64,000 nucleotides of DNA from VRUE01 sp963824215 (lineage in GTDB: Bacteria > Actinomycetota > Thermoleophilia > Solirubrobacterales > 70-9): the NCBI GenBank assembly GCA_963824215.1, contig CAWGOE010000004.1, positions 496,001-560,000 of the forward strand. The letters run 5' to 3'. The notes under the pieces were generated by a model. The model was not told the origin of the DNA. It saw only the letters and a program-made list of their open reading frames with translations, and did not search any database. Every line of letters begins with the position of its first letter. Position 1 is the first letter of the stretch. This document shows, in pieces, positions 61,345 to 64,000 of the stretch. Made by a program: the position numbers and the translations under genes.

Positions 61345-63128
61345 ATCAGGGCGCCGATTATCTCCTGCCACCAGGCTCTCTCCGCCGGGTCGTCGCCAGA
61401 GCGAGCTGCGCGCCGCTCGCACCAGCGGGCCAGGGCCTGGCGGCTCCCAAGCGCCACCACGGTTTCCGTCGTCACCGCGTAGCGGCCGTCGGCAAGAGCG
61501 ACCAGAGCGCTGCCACGATCGCGGCGGCTGCGCAGGATCGAGACCACCGAGATTCCGTCGATCTCTCGGGGCGCCGACGGATCCTCGATCTCGCCGCCCG
61601 GCCGCACCGAGAAGATCTGCGGGGCGCCGCGCGGCGGTAGCTGCGGCGGCGGTGGGGCGCCGACCGGGCCTTGATGCCACTGTCGGGTCAACTCCTCGAC
61701 CTCCTCGCGCAACTCGCCGCGGACGAGGATGTGCAGCTCGTCGCCCTCGCGCAGCTCGGTCGACCCTCGTGGCGGAATCGCCCGCCCGTCGCGGACGATC
61801 ACGTTGACCAACGCGTCGCGCGGCAGGCCCAGCTCGCGCACGGGGTGGCCCGCGGCGGCAGCACCCTGGCGCAGGCGGTAGGAGACGACGTCGCCGCCCA
61901 TGCGGCGGATCCGGCCGGACTCGAGCAGGCGCCGCGGTAGGGAGGGCTCGTCAGTGGTCAGGCCGAGCCGAGTCGCCAAGGGCTCGAAGCTCGCCCCCTG
62001 GATCAGGGTCGAGGTGACGACGACGAAGAAGACGATCGAGAAGAGCTCCTGGCCGGCGCCGACGCCAGCTACCACCGGAAAGGTGGCGAGCCAGATCGGG
62101 GCGGCGCCGCGTAACCCCGCCCAGCCGAGCATCGCTCGCTCGCGCAGATTGAGCGGCGAGAGCAGCGTGGAAGCAAACGCGGCGAGTGGGCGCGCGACAA
62201 GGATCAGCGCGGCGGAGAGCGCCAGACCCTCGACCGCCACATCGCCCAGCGTGCTGGGGAAGACCAGCAGGCCGAGCATGACGAAGAGGCCGATCTGCGC
62301 GACCCAGCCGACGCCCTCGTGGAAGGCGACCACGGTGCGCCGCGCCGGGATGCTGCTGCCGCCGAGGGCGAGGGCGGTCAGGTAGACCGCCAGGAAACCG
62401 GAGCCGTGCGCTACCTCGGCGAGGCCGAAGGACAGCGCGGCGATCGCGATCGTGGCCACGGGATAGATCCCGTCGGTGGGTAGCCGCACACGGCGCAGCC
62501 CCTCCACCGAGAGACGTCCTATGGCGACGCCGATCGCCGCCCCGATCGCCAGTTTGAGCACGAGCAGCACCGCCATGTCGGCGAGGCCGTAGCCGGGCTC
62601 CTGGATCCAGTCGATAAAGCCGATCACGAGCAGCAGCGCAACCGGGTCGTTCATCCCCGACTCGCCCTCGAGCGATCGGGCTAACCGCTTCTCCAGCGTC
62701 GAGCGGCGCAGCACGGCGAAGATCGCCGCCGAGTCGGTGGCGGCGACGGCGGCGCCGACGAGCATCCCTTCCAGCAGGCTGAGATCGAAGATCCACTTGG
62801 CGGCGAAGCCGGCGATGGCGGCGGTGACGACCGTGCCGACGGTGGCCAGCGACGCAGCCGTGCCGAGGACGGGGCGGATCTCCGACCAGCCGGCGGTCAG
62901 CCCGCCCTCGAAGAGGATCAGGACGAGGGCTATCGTCCCCAGCGTCCGCGCCAGCTCGGTGTCGGTGAACTCGATTCCGCCGATTCCCTCCGAGCCGGCG
63001 AGCATCCCCAGGCCGAGGAAGAGGAGCAGGCCGGGGATCCGAACCCGGTCGGCGAGGAGCGCACCGACGATCCCCGCCGCGAGCAGGCCTCCGGCGACGA
63101 GGATCAGCTCGGCGTCGTGTCCCTCCAT
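61332..63128 (-). CDS. Potassium/proton antiporter, CPA1 family with TrkA-C domain
   Basis: 598-aa NhaP2/CvrA-like antiporter. Twelve or more helices fill residues about 5-390; GAAVAATDSAAIFAVLRR and LEGESGMNDPVALLLV hold the ND transport aspartates. Residues about 410-480 form an RCK_C/TrkA-C ligand domain (AAAAGHPVRELGLPRDALVNVIVRDGRAIPPRGSTELREGDELHILV). A cytoplasmic tail with CorC/HlyC-like features ends the protein. It acts in K+ or pH homeostasis. It follows the flippase fragment by 6 nt. Confidence 0.92.
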   Translation of the reverse strand: MEGHDAELILVAGGLLAAGIVGALLADRVRIPGLLLFLGLGMLAGSEGIGGIEFTDTELARTLGTIALVLILFEGGLTAGWSEIRPVLGTAASLATVGTVVTAAIAGFAAKWIFDLSLLEGMLVGAAVAATDSAAIFAVLRRSTLEKRLARSLEGESGMNDPVALLLVIGFIDWIQEPGYGLADMAVLLVLKLAIGAAIGVAIGRLSVEGLRRVRLPTDGIYPVATIAIAALSFGLAEVAHGSGFLAVYLTALALGGSSIPARRTVVAFHEGVGWVAQIGLFVMLGLLVFPSTLGDVAVEGLALSAALILVARPLAAFASTLLSPLNLRERAMLGWAGLRGAAPIWLATFPVVAGVGAGQELFSIVFFVVVTSTLIQGASFEPLATRLGLTTDEPSLPRRLLESGRIRRMGGDVVSYRLRQGAAAAGHPVRELGLPRDALVNVIVRDGRAIPPRGSTELREGDELHILVRGELREEVEELTRQWHQGPVGAPPPPQLPPRGAPQIFSVRPGGEIEDPSAPREIDGISVVSILRSRRDRGSALVALADGRYAVTTETVVALGSRQALARWCERRAARSGDDPAERAWWQEIIGALIARG

Positions 63129-63134
63129 CGCTGC

Positions 63135-63788
63135 CTAGGAGCCCTCGTCGGCGGCGGCGAGCTGGGTCTCCAGCTCCTCGCTGGAGCCGGCTGCCGGGAC
63201 GTCCTTGGGGCGTTCGTGCGGGCGCCGGTAGATCAGGTAGAGCAGGCCGAGCAGCAGCAGGGCGGCGACGGCAAAGCCGACCTCGACCCGGCGGAACTCT
63301 TCCGCGATCGGGGCGAGGAAGCACCAGGCGACGAAGAAGGCGGCGCAGAGCGCCCAGCGGCCCGAGGCGCGTCGCACCTGTCCCTGGGCCAGGCAGGCCT
63401 GGTTGACGGTCACCGAGGAGAGGTAGAGGCCCATGCCGAGCGTGACCAGCAGCAGGCCGGCGCGGTCGTAGCTGAACTTGTCGCTGAAGGCGAGCTGCAT
63501 CAGCTGTGGCCCGGCGATCAGCACGGCGACGGCGACCACCGCGGTGAAGGCGACGATCGCGGCCAGCACCATCCGCACAGAGCGGTGGAACTCCTCCTCG
63601 CTGCCCTCCTCCTCGCTCGCGTGGAGGCTGGTGAGGTGGGGGAGGATGCTGGTCGAGACCGCCTGAAAGAGCTGCAGCGGCGCCCGCGCGATCATCAGCA
63701 CATTGAAGATGAAGCCGGCGGCGGCGGCGTCCTCGAGTCCCCACACGATCAGCGGCCCGGCGTTGAAGAGGATCTGCTCGCCGAGCAT
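63135..63788 (-). CDS. C-terminal half of a polysaccharide/lipid flippase (MOP superfamily), 5' end unclear
   Basis: 217 aa from the first ATG, with about six helices. FNVLMIARAPLQLFQAVSTSILPHLTSLHA and LLLVTLGMGLYLSSVTVNQACLAQGQ are typical of the second half of Wzx/MurJ-like flippases. The matching frame stays open upstream (EFSLGTGTGFVAAVLVI precedes the ATG, which falls in the first helix) and through element B2 to the window edge, but without any start codon. Coding bias upstream of B2 is in another frame. The gene is therefore either broken or fused at B2. Confidence 0.6.
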   Translation of the reverse strand: MLGEQILFNAGPLIVWGLEDAAAAGFIFNVLMIARAPLQLFQAVSTSILPHLTSLHASEEEGSEEEFHRSVRMVLAAIVAFTAVVAVAVLIAGPQLMQLAFSDKFSYDRAGLLLVTLGMGLYLSSVTVNQACLAQGQVRRASGRWALCAAFFVAWCFLAPIAEEFRRVEVGFAVAALLLLGLLYLIYRRPHERPKDVPAAGSSEELETQLAAADEGS

Positions 63789-63853
63789 GATGACGAGGAC
63801 CGCCGCGACAAAACCCGTGCCGGTGCCGAGGGAGAACTCGGAAGCTTTTTGGC

Positions 63854-63943
63854 GCGCGGGTCCTGTCGGCGCAGGGGACCCACCGCCCCCTGCGGTAGCT
63901 AAAGCTTCCTCGGGGGCGGTACCCCCTACGCCGCCACCCGCGC
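63854..63943 (+). repeat. Family B palindromic element, copy B2
   Basis: 90-nt element with outer arms GCGCGGGT (63854-63861) and ACCCGCGC (63936-63943) and inner stem ACCGCCCCC/GGGGGCGGT. It is nearly identical to B1 inside rpsA, with a compensatory inner-stem change. On the minus strand it can be read in the flippase frame as VGGTAPEEALATAGGGGSPA, while the upstream coding frame stops inside it (TAG, 63926-63928). Confidence 0.83.
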
Positions 63944-64000
63944 GAGGAAAGCGGTCGGGTGCGCGAGGAGCGCGGTCGTGTCTCGCTCGAAGGGCGAAAG
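63926..64000 (-). CDS. 3' end of an upstream gene, terminating inside B2 (partial)
   Basis: In the minus frame that ends with TAG at 63926-63928, 21 of 24 codons have G or C in third position, far better than the flippase frame in the same stretch. It encodes LSPFERDTTALLAHPTAFLARVAA. This supports a real upstream gene, or the front half of the flippase, ending or being frame-disrupted in the palindrome. No family can be assigned from 24 residues. Confidence 0.4.
   Translation of the reverse strand, partial: LSPFERDTTALLAHPTAFLARVAA

Overview
The window is dense, high-GC actinobacterial chromosome: about 64 genes in 64 kb, many GTG/TTG starts and frequent ATGA/GTGA stop-start overlaps. The mix of a class I DAHP synthase, split glycine dehydrogenase (gcvPA/gcvPB), Ku plus a stand-alone LigD polymerase, tandem CotH proteins and short cell-division genes suggests a deep-branching Gram-positive actinobacterium. 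Thermoleophilia/Solirubrobacterales is my best guess, inferred from gene content and not from any marker alignment.

Layout. 0-3 kb: end of the tryptophan pathway (trpF-trpB-trpA) plus a 49-residue membrane peptide. 3-8.7 kb: a methyltransferase, a phosphofructokinase that looks PPi-dependent, a stub lipoprotein, a TIGR01777 epimerase-like protein, an ACT-malic enzyme and a membrane methyltransferase. 8.7-21.5 kb: two tandem secreted CotH proteins, polA, a DMT permease, an FAD reductase, rpsA, coaE, a lytic transglycosylase, an MFS permease and small regulators. 21.6-32.2 kb: uvrB, then the division/cell-wall run murD-ftsW-murG-murC-murB-ftsQ and ftsZ with its own promoter. 32.3-36.7 kb: glycine cleavage operon gcvT-H-PA-PB. 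36.7-42.8 kb: an accessory ATPase with a repeated operator, Ku and LigD-polymerase (NHEJ), the FetAB-like exporter and an MFS drug exporter. 42.9-54.5 kb: trpS, scpA-scpB-rluB, aroH-hisC-aroF-tyrA-aroA-cmk-der-metK, a chromosome-segregation/aromatic-amino-acid superoperon. 54.5-64 kb: a bPH2 protein, priA (frameshifted), def-fmt-rsmB, a zinc ribbon, rpe, a CPA1 antiporter and part of a flippase.

The most unusual content is not a gene. Ten long palindromic elements (70-135 nt) fall into five families (called A-E here) and sit at gene ends: A at 1-104, 4960-5065, 5566-5668; B at 17384-17473, 63854-63943; C at 42776-42885, 54458-54570; D at 32219-32287; E at 23587-23709, 61210-61344. Within families A, C and E the inner core is conserved between copies, while the 17-25 bp outer stem differs wholly or largely but is almost perfectly self-complementary each time. 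Several outer stems contain the stop codons of one or both flanking genes. Family B lies inside coding sequence: one copy is in frame in the rpsA tail, and the other sits where a flippase reading frame is broken. None has a T-tract.

Other points: a short leader peptide ending Tyr-Ser-Tyr-Phe-Trp-Arg-Phe-Ser before the DAHP synthase gene (probable attenuator); three evenly spaced ACGG-N4/5-CCGT dyads over the ATPase promoter; a +1 frameshift in priA; a very short FtsQ; and a 92-nt ftsW/murG overlap. No tRNA, rRNA, CRISPR array or insertion sequence was recognised.
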